Shown here: in pieces, positions 13,101 to 18,324 of the stretch
Layout: each line of letters opens with the position of its first letter
Numbering within the stretch: position 1 is the first letter of the stretch
DNA from: Mycobacterium cookii
GTDB lineage: Bacteria; Actinomycetota; Actinomycetes; Mycobacteriales; Mycobacteriaceae
Reading direction: 5' to 3'
Assembly (NCBI RefSeq): GCF_010727945.1
Contig: NZ_AP022569.1
Location: 2,356,001 to 2,420,000, forward strand
Length of the DNA: 64,000 nucleotides
Program-made: the position numbers and the translations under genes
The notes under the pieces: generated by a model
Databases searched by the model: none
Told to the model about the DNA's origin: nothing
The model's input: only the letters and a program-made list of their open reading frames with translations

Positions 13101-13548
13101 TCTTCTCAGATATTCCCCGGCGGGTATCGGGTAATTCGGGAGTGCCGCGCCAAAGAGTCAGCGCCTGCTCGAAGCGGGTCACCGCTTGGCTCATGTCGTG
13201 AGTCGCGGCGGCATCGCGTCCCAATCGAGCGGCCGTCTTGTAACGCGAGGCATCAACCTCGCTCTCGGCGAGGGTCCACCCCACTCCCTCGGTCAACACG
13301 AAGCCGTCTCCCAGGGTGCGGCGCACCGCGGAGATGTGGGTCTGCAGGGCCTTCGCGGCGGTGCGGGGTGGATCGTCGCCCCAGAGCAACTCGATGAGCG
13401 TTTCGGCCGACACCACCGAACCGCTGTGCAGGCCGAGCATCGTCAGGATGGCGCGCGGTTTCCCGCCCGGAATCGTGAACGGTGTGCCGTTCTGCCGGAC
13501 CTGGAGAGGTCCCAAAACCCCCAGCTCCACGGCTTGAAGCGTACTCAC
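1150..13548 (-). CDS. Giant SARP/BTAD - class III cyclase - STAND ATPase - TPR - NTF2-like repeat protein
   Basis: One uninterrupted 4,132-codon frame with a GTG start at 13548. Domains in order: OmpR/SARP winged helix (about 5-90); BTAD (97-245); class III nucleotide cyclase (258-428) with LTDIEGST near 268, GEGDATF near 312 and Asn371/Arg375 in NRAAR, so metal- and transition-state-binding residues appear intact; AAA/STAND ATPase (455-800) with Walker A GEPGVGKT at 485-492 and Walker B LILDD at 598-602; helical TPR-like region (about 820-1262); one leading NTF2-like half (1278-1420); then ten A+B pairs of NTF2/SnoaL-like halves to the end, about 270 aa per pair. No signal peptide or membrane segment is seen, so cytoplasmic. 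LuxR- or SARP-type cyclase-ATPases exist in mycobacteria, but the repeat array is unfamiliar to me. Inferred role: a multi-ligand sensor regulating transcription and/or making cAMP. Confidence 0.9.
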   Translation of the reverse strand: MSTLQAVELGVLGPLQVRQNGTPFTIPGGKPRAILTMLGLHSGSVVSAETLIELLWGDDPPRTAAKALQTHISAVRRTLGDGFVLTEGVGWTLAESEVDASRYKTAARLGRDAAATHDMSQAVTRFEQALTLWRGTPELPDTRRGISEKTRWIEGHAALVEDRADVLLTTGRAAEIIGDLEAAVADAPLRERRWGQLMLALYRAGRQGEALGAYQRARTLLADELGIDPGPELRRLETLIVGQDAALEIPAAQDLPSVTRTVTFLLTDIEGSTAAWEADAGAMAAALARHDDLVQQVVTSRAGRLIKTRGEGDATFSVFERASAAAAAAIELQEAISHEPWGLQEPMRIRVALHTGEVELRDGDYFGRAVNRAARLRSLAIGGQILCSGAIAELVVDSLPDDVVLADVGMRQLKNLARPEHVFELRLETSAPPQEANDAPIERPDLPAVLTGPGPFVGRGRELEGLVSAWQTALAGGTHAVLIAGEPGVGKTRLAGEWSRQAYQLDAIVLYGRCDEDLGAPYQPFAEALRSLVPCLGASRLRGMRGVEALLPLVPGLTDLLPDLAAPTRADPETERYALFDAVVALLEVASAGAPVVLILDDLHWAAKPTLLLLRHLLRFGDRARVQIVGTYRSTDLDRSHPLAAMLADLHRGAGSGTANRLALTGLDEDDVTAYVTEAGYNDEELARALASVTGGNPFFLIEALRHVDETGGVWDPTTLPQGVRETVSRRLSRLTAETNTALAAAAVVGSRFALDLVEKVVEQDLVDAFDEACKAGIVIEEPGGRYRFNHAIVRQSLLAELPSVRRLRLHQRIATTLENEPGADDELLAELAHHYFECAWAGNAAKAVEYCRRAADQAVARLAYEGAADLYGQALHALEEIDDELPDREDQAGELLVARCEALLAAGDVASAAGAVAQLQHATVNSARLAAWATCFDGQLSMLIHPERLDEVETALGLAAQKLAELDDAAGEATAHTIRAACLARLGRIGDCEIALDDALTAARRARDHRRVNAVLAGAPLAALWGPNPVPRAGGRCLDVVRLLRITTDSPAVEATSTRCQAVLEAFRGRAEAARRMIDSARRTVTELGLRHALLEVQQFAGIVELVADDPAAAETHLRKAYNGFRRMGLDADTAETAALLGRTCLALDRDAEADELCSESEHLAGHALKASIAWRTLRAKLLARGGDHVEARRVAEAAVSLAASTDALVDHGEACLSLATVLGTAGDAAGARAAAERAVDLYERKGAAALAEKARLILGDSGRPSAPAPAELPPVVELDNACIRSGKRVAAAINREAWDEFERLYAPEVFSESHRKVIGFTHAAGAIVPPEDWAHEVGRILGASGVHVTAHDIAVRGERLALCRMAVGTADASPGAPRDEFLQIYAIDEEGRICLQIFFDMEDMEAAIAELDAAQARFAEDAHRQVRRLESTASQAVERYFAHFAARDWDALAKILADDFVGDDRRRVVNGGVRNGRDAEIANMRAIAEIGYVDITSTPIATRGERLVLARHSFTNRDWPEPLDDEMIDVVEIDSQERIVAQIAFDSNNIDAALAELDARYLAGEAAAYAHVLRPVMDTVGELNRHEPGPMLGRLVFADHRRVPFGSAENYGRAIEELWTLVPDARYWTKAVHALDAHGLVSTLVIEGTDAHGNELQWGRTFLFLSGGPLVEVYEEADLDAALARFGELRPQMRRLENAASHAAERHSAYFAARDWDALADVLADEFVTDDRRRAVNAGIRHGRDAEIANMQAAAEVGITYTAFVVIATRGERLILTHASVGGGGGSAEFSTDVMSVVEINSHNKIAAFVIFELDDFDAALAELDARYLAGEAAAHARVWSRIMAGHAALNRQELPPITPDCATIDHRLGTAFAPGELVEYLSAGWDLKQTTRNYVEVVHRLSDLGAVWTDVGQGVSDEGFDAEWQVITVATVEDDMVNRCEIFDEGDLEAALAKFDQLSRPAPRLENGASQASERYMAHFAARDWDALAKVLAADICVDDRRRLVNAGIKHGRDAEIANLQAAAEVGIAHFASVVIAARGQRLILAHVSGGEGSGSGEFLNEVLGLIQINSDGEISAIAVFDLDDFDAAITELDARYLAGEAAPHAHTWSVITAGYAALNRHELPSTTTDWVNIDHRRGTSFASGEMPALLDAAWNLTTELRHSVEAVHRLNDLGAVITNTSRETSKDGFDAEWRVITVASVEGDMLSRCEVFDEADLDAALARFDQLNPPPPRLENAAGRVAERASGYFTTRDWDALADVLADNFVTEDRRRAVNAGIRHGRDAEIANWQAAADVGFTNLTLTDVATRGGHLILIHLEASGRDPEAIRGEFLVVIEIDADERIVVFVVFDLDDLEAAIAELDARYIADEAAPHAHTWSVIAGVIVAHNRREIAPVTTDMVSLDHRRGAAFAPGEGLEYIRIGWDLGQSLKTYIERAHRLNDLGAVFTWAGHGTSREGFDAEWRGVTLMTVDGEMVSRMEVFDEGDLDAALAKFDQLSRPTPRLENAASQAYERFRRYFADRDWAAMGELLTPDTSVDDQRRVVNAEIRRGRDVEIANMRAFADIGAKKSTATVIAIRGEHLVLCRTCIAGDDEQPGGFRIEMLNIVETTAEMRILARVAYDPDDIDAAIEELDARYIAGEAAPYRDAWSVIAAGYAALNRYEVPPSAPDYVNIDHRLRATFEAADLGENLRTAWDLTPELTGYIEVVHRLSGLGALVTHAAHGTTQDGLDAEWRGIHFLTLDGGMVNRCEMFDEADMDTALAKFDQLGIPALRLKNAVAERISVHISTRDWEALAQDFADDYCLDDRRRVVNAGVMHGRDAGAENTRVAAEVGLLTNFTSTIIASRGERLTLERFHASGADPESIQNEALNIVEIDADERIAAVVMFDVDDIDAAIAELDARYLAGEAAAHALTWARVTRAYAALNRRELPATTRDWVNIDHRRLAPIADGDLGAYLRATWDLSPQSGIYIESAHRLHESGAVVTHVVNGSSQQGFDAEWRTVVLTTYEGDKISRCELFDEANLDAALARLEELQPQPRRLENGASRLHERFLEYYAAADSQAMAEMLVDNYCSDDRRRLVGSGVRHGRDAHIADMRARAELWNTNLESTVMAIRGERLALMRIGLSDRDDEPEAFSTEALAIGEIDADERLVATVTFDFDEIDAAFEELDARYLAGEAAAHAHTWSVIANVNAAFNRHEMPSVTPHWVNIDHRPVTAFAPGDMAEYIHATWDVAPDIRNRIVAVHRLTDLGAVNTQTTHGISQEGFEAEWREITLLTVEGDSLDRIEIFDETDMDAGFARFEELQRQPPRLKTAASRIIERYLAHFAARDWAALAKLLADDIVSDDRRRVVNAGIRRGRDVHIADNRVVVEVSAPTMSSNVIAARGERLALAHLHIFNRGMSGEVGADVLGIAEIDADERIVALVTFDLDDIDAAFEELDARYLAGEDAACQRVWSVVTEGYAQLNKHELPVWTSDWLTIDHRMRATFEAADQIAYIRGAWDITPNLKMYIEAVHRLSSLGAVVTHAAYGSTPEGFAAEWRMIELLVVGDDNINRCELFDEAGLDAAMARFAELQPQPRRLENAASQLVERFRAFFAERNWAAVAENSADEVFTEDRRSVVSSGILHGRDVDLANVRAIADLGATDLRSTVIATRGERLVLTRLRLSGRDHRPEAFHSEMLGIVEIDANNRVAARFLFDIDDIDAAFEELDAQYLVGEAAAYSRVWSVIARTTAAFNRHELPPTMSDWVTIDHRTLAPADASDLPAAMHAIWDLTPDLSTHIEAVHRLSSFGAVVTYTAYGTSIEGFAAEWRMVDLLGVERDRIKRCEIFDEADLDAALARFDELERQTPSFGNAATRIWPRVAQAVNRRDVDGLLALAGPDYRFEDRRKGLRDGFEGQTRMREVVRTIFEMTPSSWRLEVEPIAIRGPRLSLVREYYRDVDEADRPIVVELLQFAEVNDDDLLQELISFDPDDLDDAFAEITARWVASGEVAYPDLIQAVDRINATINRHDWDAVATHFAGADYVNHRQLAQSVNGTIADWLTSMQTIASLVPDLWVELAEVLARSAIGIVGRIALKGTSTDGVAAEISFVVLMLLRGERVTRLEAFDEDQRDVALARLQEFNRPV
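1153..9267 (-). repeat. Ten tandem ~810-nt repeats encoding paired NTF2/SnoaL-like halves
   Basis: Each unit has half A (hallmarks RLENAASQ, ARDWDALA, DDRRRVVNAGI, HGRDAEIANM, IATRGERL, ending DIDAAIAELDARYLAGEAA) and half B (WSVI, ALNRHELP, WVNIDHR, WDL, VHRL.DLGAVVTH, GFDAEWR, ending FDEADLDAALARFDEL). The LDARYLAGEAA coding block recurs at about 2383, 3208, 4008, 4820, 5630, 6440, 7243, 8056 and 8860. Bases 6673-6720 and 8293-8340 are identical over 48 nt and exactly 1,620 nt (two units) apart. The first B half and the last A/B pair are the most diverged. Confidence 0.9.
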
Positions 13549-13677
13549 GTTAACGATCGTCGGTGAGACGATTCACAATGCGGTCAAGATCGAGTAAAAC
13601 TGGCTTGCCTGTGTTGTTGGCAGCGTCGCCCCTGGCAAAAATCCTGATGGGAGGCTGTTTGCCTGGACGTGACGGCC

Positions 13678-13696
13678 CACAGCTTACGATCGGTCG
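13678..13696 (+). repeat. Right copy of the 19-bp direct repeat, at the pmt promoter
   Basis: CACAGCTTACGATCGGTCG, one mismatch from 1115-1133. It ends one base before the pmt GTG. With the left copy it brackets the giant gene and its upstream region. Confidence 0.6.
13685..13690 (+). promoter_or_regulatory. Probable -10 element for leaderless transcription of pmt
   Basis: TACGAT fits the mycobacterial TANNNT -10 and is followed by 7 nt and then the GTG at 13698, the spacing expected when transcription starts at the start codon. There is no purine-rich ribosome-binding site before the GTG, which agrees with a leaderless mRNA. Confidence 0.5.
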
Positions 13697-13697
13697 C

Positions 13698-15248
13698 GTG
13701 ACCGCTCCGCCCGATGAACTCGTCGCTGACGAGGCTGCGGTACCGGTGATCAGCCCGGGGCCAACCGAACAGGCGCCTGACTTCGGACCGGTCGACCGGT
13801 TGCAGGGCTGGGTGGTGACCGGCGTCGTCACGGCGCTGGCCGCGGTGACGAGAACAGTGAACCTGGGGTCGCCCACCGATGCCGGCACGCCGATCTTCGA
13901 TGAGAAGCACTACGCGCCGCAGGCCTGGCAGATGCTGCACAACCACGGTGTCGAGGACAACCCCGGCTATGGCCTCGTCGTCCATCCGCCGGTGGGCAAG
14001 CAGTTGATCGCGATCGGCGAGGCACTCTTCGGCTACAACGGGCTGGGCTGGCGCTTCACCGGCGCGGTCCTCGGCATCGTCATGGTGGCACTGGTCGTCC
14101 GGATCGTGCGGCGTATCAGTCGGTCGACGCTGGTCGGCGGGATCGCCGGGATGCTATTGATCGCCGACGGGGTCAGCTTCGTGGTGGCACGCACGGCGCT
14201 GCTCGACGGGTTCCTGGCGTTCCTGGTGGTCGCCGCGTTCGGCGCGCTGATCGTCGACCGGGATCAGGTCCGCGAGCGCATTTACGTCGCGCTGACCGAA
14301 GGCCGCATCGACGAGACGATCTGGGGTCCGCGGCTCGGTGTGCGGTGGTGGCGGTTCGGTGCTGGCGTGCTGCTCGGATTGGCTTGCGGGACAAAGTGGT
14401 CCGGGCTGTATTTTGTGGTGTTCTTCGGCTTGATGTCACTGGGGTTCGATGTCGCGGCGCGCAGGCAATGCCGGGTGCTGCGGCCGTGGCTGGGGACGAT
14501 TCGCCGGGATCTGATCCCCACCGTGTACGCGTTGGTGCTCGTCCCGTTCGGTGTCTACCTGGCCAGCTACGCGCCGTGGTTCGCCTCCGAGACCGCCATC
14601 GACCGCCACGAGGTCGGCCAGTCGATCGGATCACACACGAAATTCCCACTGCCCGATGCGATCCGCTCGCTGTGGCATTACACCGCGAAGGCCTACGAGT
14701 TTCACGCCGGCCTGACGAATGCCGCGGGTAACCATCATCCGTGGGAATCCAAACCGTGGGCGTGGCCGATGTCGCTGCGGCCGGTGCTCTACGCCATCGA
14801 CCAGCAGAACGTTCCGGGTTGCGGCGCGCAGTCATGCGTCAAGGCCGTGATGTTGGTTGGGACGCCGGCGATGTGGTGGCTGGCGGTCCCGGTGCTCGGC
14901 TATGCGTGCTGGCGGACGTTCGTGCGCCGCGACTGGCGTTACGCCGCGGTGCTGGTTGGCTACTGCGCCGGTTGGCTGCCGTGGTTCGCCGACATCGACC
15001 GGCAGATGTACTTCTTCTACGCGGCCACCATGGGACCGTTCTTGGCGATGGCGATCGCGCTGATTCTCGGCGACATCTTGTACAAACCCAACAAGAACAG
15101 CGAACGCCGCACCCTCGGGCTCATCGCGGTGTCCTGTTACGTCGCATTGGTTTTGACGAATTTCGCCTGGCTCTTCCCGGTGCTGACCGGCCAGCCCATC
15201 TCGCAGAACACCTGGAATATGGAGATCTGGCTACCCAGCTGGCGTTAG
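13698..15248 (+). CDS. pmt: Dolichyl-phosphate-mannose-protein O-mannosyltransferase Pmt
   Basis: 516 aa from GTG 13698. Multi-pass GT39 enzyme that transfers mannose from polyprenyl-phosphate-mannose to secreted proteins in the plasma membrane. Family signatures seen are FDEKHYAPQAW with the catalytic acidic pair, HPPVGKQLIA, RTALLDGFLAF, TKWSGLYFVVFFG, and the C-terminal YFFYAATMGPF. It matches what I recall of Rv1002c almost end to end. I chose the GTG over upstream starts because similarity begins there and a -10 lies 7 nt upstream. Nearby secreted lipoproteins and PepD could be substrates, but that is only inference. Confidence 0.95.
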   Translation: MTAPPDELVADEAAVPVISPGPTEQAPDFGPVDRLQGWVVTGVVTALAAVTRTVNLGSPTDAGTPIFDEKHYAPQAWQMLHNHGVEDNPGYGLVVHPPVGKQLIAIGEALFGYNGLGWRFTGAVLGIVMVALVVRIVRRISRSTLVGGIAGMLLIADGVSFVVARTALLDGFLAFLVVAAFGALIVDRDQVRERIYVALTEGRIDETIWGPRLGVRWWRFGAGVLLGLACGTKWSGLYFVVFFGLMSLGFDVAARRQCRVLRPWLGTIRRDLIPTVYALVLVPFGVYLASYAPWFASETAIDRHEVGQSIGSHTKFPLPDAIRSLWHYTAKAYEFHAGLTNAAGNHHPWESKPWAWPMSLRPVLYAIDQQNVPGCGAQSCVKAVMLVGTPAMWWLAVPVLGYACWRTFVRRDWRYAAVLVGYCAGWLPWFADIDRQMYFFYAATMGPFLAMAIALILGDILYKPNKNSERRTLGLIAVSCYVALVLTNFAWLFPVLTGQPISQNTWNMEIWLPSWR

Positions 15249-15350
15249 TGGTTGACCGCGAAACAGCAGCGAAGGCTGTGGTTTCGCGCCTATCCACAGC
15301 CCTGGCTTCTGACTGGCGATATGTCGGTGCCACCGATCACGATCAGATGC

Positions 15351-16229
15351 ATGGACGAAGTCATCATCGGAAGCGCGTCGCTAGCCTCAGGCTCGCTGAC
15401 TCGCGGACAGCTGCGCTGGAATTATCGGCCGATCTTTCGCGACGTCTACATTCCGAAGTCGATGCCCCGATCGTTGGAGGTTATGACGATCGGCGCCTGG
15501 CTGTGGTCCGGCCGGAGGGCGCTCGTTACCGGTCGAGCGGCTTCGGCGCTGTACGGCGCACGATGGGTCGGGGAACACGCGCCAGTCGAGCTGCTCTGGC
15601 GCAACAACCACTGCCCTCCGGGCATCATCGTTCGCAGCGAGCGATTTCAGGCGGACGAGGTCGCATCGATCGCCGGAATCTCGGTTGCCACGCCAGCTCG
15701 AGTGGCTTATGACCTTGCCCGCCACCTGCCCCGGACCGAGGCTGTCGCTCATCTCGATGCACTTGCCGGCGCGACGGGTCTCACGGCTCGGGAGGCCATG
15801 CACCTCATCGACAGGTATCCGGGCGCCCGCGGCAATAAGCGAGCACGACAGGTCCTCGACCTCATGGACGCGGGCGCAGAATCACCGAGGGAATCGTGGT
15901 TGAGACTTGTTGTGGTCGACGCTGGGCTTCCCCGGCCCGTCACGCAGATTCGAGTGACCGATGGACAGCTGGTCGCCTACCTCGATATGGGTTGGCGGGA
16001 CAAGCTCGTCGCTCTCGAGTACGACGGCGACCAACATCGCACGGACCGCAGGCAATATGTCAAAGACATTCGACGAGCAGAAATGTTTGAACGGCTCGGT
16101 TGGCACGTGATCAAGGTGATCAAGGAAGACCGTCCGCGCGACGTCGTTGCGCGGGTTTCGCGGGCGCTTGGGCTAGTCGGCGACGCCGCGGTGCCGCCAT
16201 ACAGAAGCCAGGGTCGTGATGCCGCGTAA
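15351..16229 (+). CDS. DUF559-type endonuclease-fold protein with AbiEi-like N-terminus
   Basis: 292 aa from ATG 15351; ATG 15321 and an earlier start at 15252 are alternatives, but similarity to this mycobacterial family begins at MDEVIIGSASLASG. The N-terminal half resembles AbiEi-type antitoxin/transcription-factor folds (ALVTGRAASALYG near residue 60). The C-terminal half has the Vsr/DUF559 restriction-endonuclease-like core ALEYDGDQH...D..R...FERLGWHVIKV. Such proteins are common in mycobacteria with unknown function, possibly nucleases. There is no toxin partner next door. It follows pmt by about 100 nt. Confidence 0.7.
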   Translation: MDEVIIGSASLASGSLTRGQLRWNYRPIFRDVYIPKSMPRSLEVMTIGAWLWSGRRALVTGRAASALYGARWVGEHAPVELLWRNNHCPPGIIVRSERFQADEVASIAGISVATPARVAYDLARHLPRTEAVAHLDALAGATGLTAREAMHLIDRYPGARGNKRARQVLDLMDAGAESPRESWLRLVVVDAGLPRPVTQIRVTDGQLVAYLDMGWRDKLVALEYDGDQHRTDRRQYVKDIRRAEMFERLGWHVIKVIKEDRPRDVVARVSRALGLVGDAAVPPYRSQGRDAA

Positions 16230-16265
16230 TTTACTGCCTTGGCTTCTGTTTCGCGCAGAGATCAT

Positions 16266-16493
16266 CTAGCCGCCCAGGCTGCACGACTCTTTGAGCTTCG
16301 GCGCGTACGTGACGTCGCCGCATTCGCATTCCCACGTCGTGTGTCGTCCCCGACGGCAGGAGCACGACATGCTTCCGGCCACCATGCGGTCCGGCAGCAA
16401 CCAGTGGCCGCGCCCGCAGCGATAAGGCTGCGACTCGGTGTAGGGCACGCGGTCAGTATCGATCGTCACGACCACCACGCTGACAGGTTGCAT
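16266..16493 (-). CDS. Small Cys/His-rich protein downstream of arcA
   Basis: 75 aa from the internal ATG at 16493; the frame stays open upstream to 16643 inside the arcA end, but the Cys-rich part is the only convincing segment. It contains RCGRGHWLLP, then MSCSCRRGRHTTWECECG and a terminal ESC. The spaced C/C/H pairs suggest a zinc-ribbon-like fold. It lies on the same strand as arcA, 100 nt beyond its stop. I do not recognise the family; it could be a spurious frame, but the motif density argues for a real gene. Confidence 0.5.
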   Translation of the reverse strand: MQPVSVVVVTIDTDRVPYTESQPYRCGRGHWLLPDRMVAGSMSCSCRRGRHTTWECECGDVTYAPKLKESCSLGG

Positions 16494-16593
16494 GGGACAA
16501 CGGCAACCCGGATGCCGGATCGTTACCACCCGGTGTCCGGCAGCGCGCGTGTCGGTTATCGAATCGAAACCGGAAACGCTGAAACGCAGAACA

Positions 16594-17802
16594 TTACAGC
16601 GGATCGCGGGCGGCAGGGCATGCCATGCACCGCGGGCCGCCACGCCCGGTACCCAGTTCGGACGCGGCGATCGTCAGCACCTCGATGCCGGCGTCTTCCA
16701 GGCGGGCGTTGGTTCGCGAGTTGCGCTCATAGGCAACGACCACACCCGGCGCCAGCGCCAACGTATTGTTGCCGTCGTCCCACTGTTCTCGTTCGGCCAC
16801 AACGGGATCGCGTCCGGTGTCGATGACGCGCAACTTCGCGATGCCCAGCGCGTCGGCCGCGGCGTCGACGAACGGCGCTTCATCGGAAATCCGAACCCCG
16901 TCCGGCGTGCGCGCGATGGTGAACGCGGACAACGTGTCCACGACGTTGGCGTACATCACCACCGCATCGGTGTCGACCATCGTGCACACGGTGTCCAGGT
17001 GCATCTGCGCGCGTCGCTGAGCCAACGGCACCGCCAGCACCGTTTCGGCCAGACCGTCGTCGAACAGGCTGCGCGCCAAAGCTTCTGCGCCTGCCGGTGT
17101 GGTACGTTCGCCCACTCCGACCGCGAGCACCCCCGGAGCCAGCAGCAACACGTCGCCACCTTCTACCGGCGCGGTACGCGATTCGTAGGCGCGCCGAACG
17201 CCGGTGAATCGCGGATGGTGTGCGTAGATCAGGTCGGTCAGCGACGACTCGCGGGCTCGTGCCCGCAGCGCCAGCGACGGGATCACCACCCGGGGTCCGA
17301 CCCAGATCGACGAGTCGCGGGTGAACACCAGGTTCGGCAACGGCTCGATGACGAAGTCGGTGTTGCGATGCATGCGGCGGACCAGCGAGTCATCCGGGCG
17401 CGCGTTCGACGGCAGTTCGTCGAACGTCATACCTGCGGTTAACACATCGGCCAACCTCGCCGGTTCGAGGCCGCGCAGGTAAGCCGAAAGCTCCTGCGCC
17501 AGAGGAGATCCGAGGCGTTGGGCATTGACCGCCGCCGCGATGCCCTGCATCCTGGCCGCGCCGCTGGCCAGCGCCTCGTTCAGCAAATCCGACAGCAAGA
17601 GCACCTCGACACCGCGAGAGCGCAGCAGCCCGGCGAACTCGTCGTGCTCCTCCTGGGCCCGTGCGACCCACGGCAGCCCGTCGAACAGCAGATCGTCATT
17701 GTTGCGCGGTGTGAGTCGGCGCAACTCGGCACCGGGCCGGTGCACGATCACCACCCGCAGTGCGCCCACCTCGGAATCCACACCCAAGCTCACATCTAGC
17801 AC
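16594..17802 (-). CDS. arcA: Arginine deiminase
   Basis: 402 aa, full length. Hydrolyses L-arginine to citrulline and ammonia in the cytoplasm. Guanidino-modifying-enzyme signatures are seen: FTRDSSIW, the EGGDVLLL acidic site, [12 protein letters not shown] with the catalytic His, and the nucleophile Cys in [15 protein letters not shown] at the C-terminus. It corresponds to Rv1001 by recalled sequence. It is divergent from soxR with only 37 bp between the two starts, so the soxR operator region could also affect arcA. Confidence 0.96.
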   Translation of the reverse strand: MLDVSLGVDSEVGALRVVIVHRPGAELRRLTPRNNDDLLFDGLPWVARAQEEHDEFAGLLRSRGVEVLLLSDLLNEALASGAARMQGIAAAVNAQRLGSPLAQELSAYLRGLEPARLADVLTAGMTFDELPSNARPDDSLVRRMHRNTDFVIEPLPNLVFTRDSSIWVGPRVVIPSLALRARARESSLTDLIYAHHPRFTGVRRAYESRTAPVEGGDVLLLAPGVLAVGVGERTTPAGAEALARSLFDDGLAETVLAVPLAQRRAQMHLDTVCTMVDTDAVVMYANVVDTLSAFTIARTPDGVRISDEAPFVDAAADALGIAKLRVIDTGRDPVVAEREQWDDGNNTLALAPGVVVAYERNSRTNARLEDAGIEVLTIAASELGTGRGGPRCMACPAARDPL

Positions 17803-17818
17803 GGTAACGCGGAAAGCG

Positions 17819-17838
17819 ACCTCAAGTATCGTTCAGGT
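17819..17838 (+). promoter_or_regulatory. SoxR-type operator overlapping the soxR promoter/start
   Basis: The centre CCTCAAGTATCGTTCAGG (17820-17837) matches the known SoxR operator CCTCAAGTTAACTTGAGG at 13 of 18 positions, and the outer arms ACCTCAA/TTCAGGT are an imperfect inverted repeat. It ends 2 nt before the soxR GTG and sits in the 37-bp arcA-soxR divergent gap. Autoregulation is the simplest reading. Confidence 0.55.
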
Positions 17839-17839
17839 T

Positions 17840-18271
17840 GTGGACGGCCAAGAGCTGCTTCCCGGCGAACTCGCCCGTCGGGCCGGCGTCGCGATCTCGG
17901 CGCTGCACTTCTACGAACGCCAAGGGCTGATCACCAGCAGGCGCACATCGGGCAATCAGCGCCGCTACAGCCGGGACACTCTGCGCCGGGTCGCGTTCAT
18001 CAAGATGTCGCACCGGCTGGGCATTCCGCTGGCCCGCGTCCGCACGGCGCTGGCGACGCTGCCCGCCGATCGGGTTCCGACCAGCAGGGACTGGGCGCGG
18101 TTGTCGGCCGGTTGGCGCTCCGATCTCGACGACCGGATCCTTCATCTAGAACGGCTGCGGGACAACCTCGCCGACTGCATCGGTTGCGGCTGCCTGAGCC
18201 TGCGCAGCTGCGCGCTGTTCAACCCCGACGACGTCCTCGGCGCGCAGGGACCCGGTGCAGCCCGGCTCTGA
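17840..18271 (+). CDS. soxR: Redox-sensitive MerR-family regulator SoxR
   Basis: 143 aa from GTG 17840; the open frame continues upstream but that part is antisense to arcA. N-terminal MerR winged helix (LARRAGVAISALHFYERQGLI, residues 11-31, and the RRY wing), a dimerisation helix near 85-110, and the C-terminal [2Fe-2S] ligand set CX2CXCX5C at Cys113, 116, 118 and 124. That cysteine pattern identifies SoxR, which activates transcription when the cluster is oxidised by redox-cycling compounds or superoxide. The following alkB-like gene has its own promoter, so they are probably not one unit. Confidence 0.92.
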   Translation: MDGQELLPGELARRAGVAISALHFYERQGLITSRRTSGNQRRYSRDTLRRVAFIKMSHRLGIPLARVRTALATLPADRVPTSRDWARLSAGWRSDLDDRILHLERLRDNLADCIGCGCLSLRSCALFNPDDVLGAQGPGAARL

Positions 18272-18295
18272 CACGGTCGTACCGCCACGCGAAAA

Positions 18296-18311
18296 TCGAA
18301 CAATTGTGCGA
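18296..18311 (+). promoter_or_regulatory. LexA/SOS box upstream of the alkB-like gene
   Basis: TCGAACAATTGTGCGA matches the mycobacterial LexA consensus TCGAAC-N4-GTTCGA at 11 of 12 specified positions. It directly abuts the -10 hexamer, so bound LexA would block RNA polymerase. Confidence 0.65.
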
Positions 18312-18317
18312 TAGACT
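18312..18317 (+). promoter_or_regulatory. -10 element for a leaderless alkB-like transcript
   Basis: TAGACT fits TANNNT and is followed by exactly 7 nt before GTG 18325. No ribosome-binding site is seen, consistent with leaderless start. Confidence 0.5.
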
Positions 18318-18324
18318 CGGCGCC

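Noticed and set aside
1150..13548. Giant gene as a frame-fused or mis-assembled artefact
   Set aside because: No in-frame stop over 4,132 codons, ordered domains, and distinct (not identical) repeats with one strict period. Copy number could still be collapsed or expanded if assembled from short reads.
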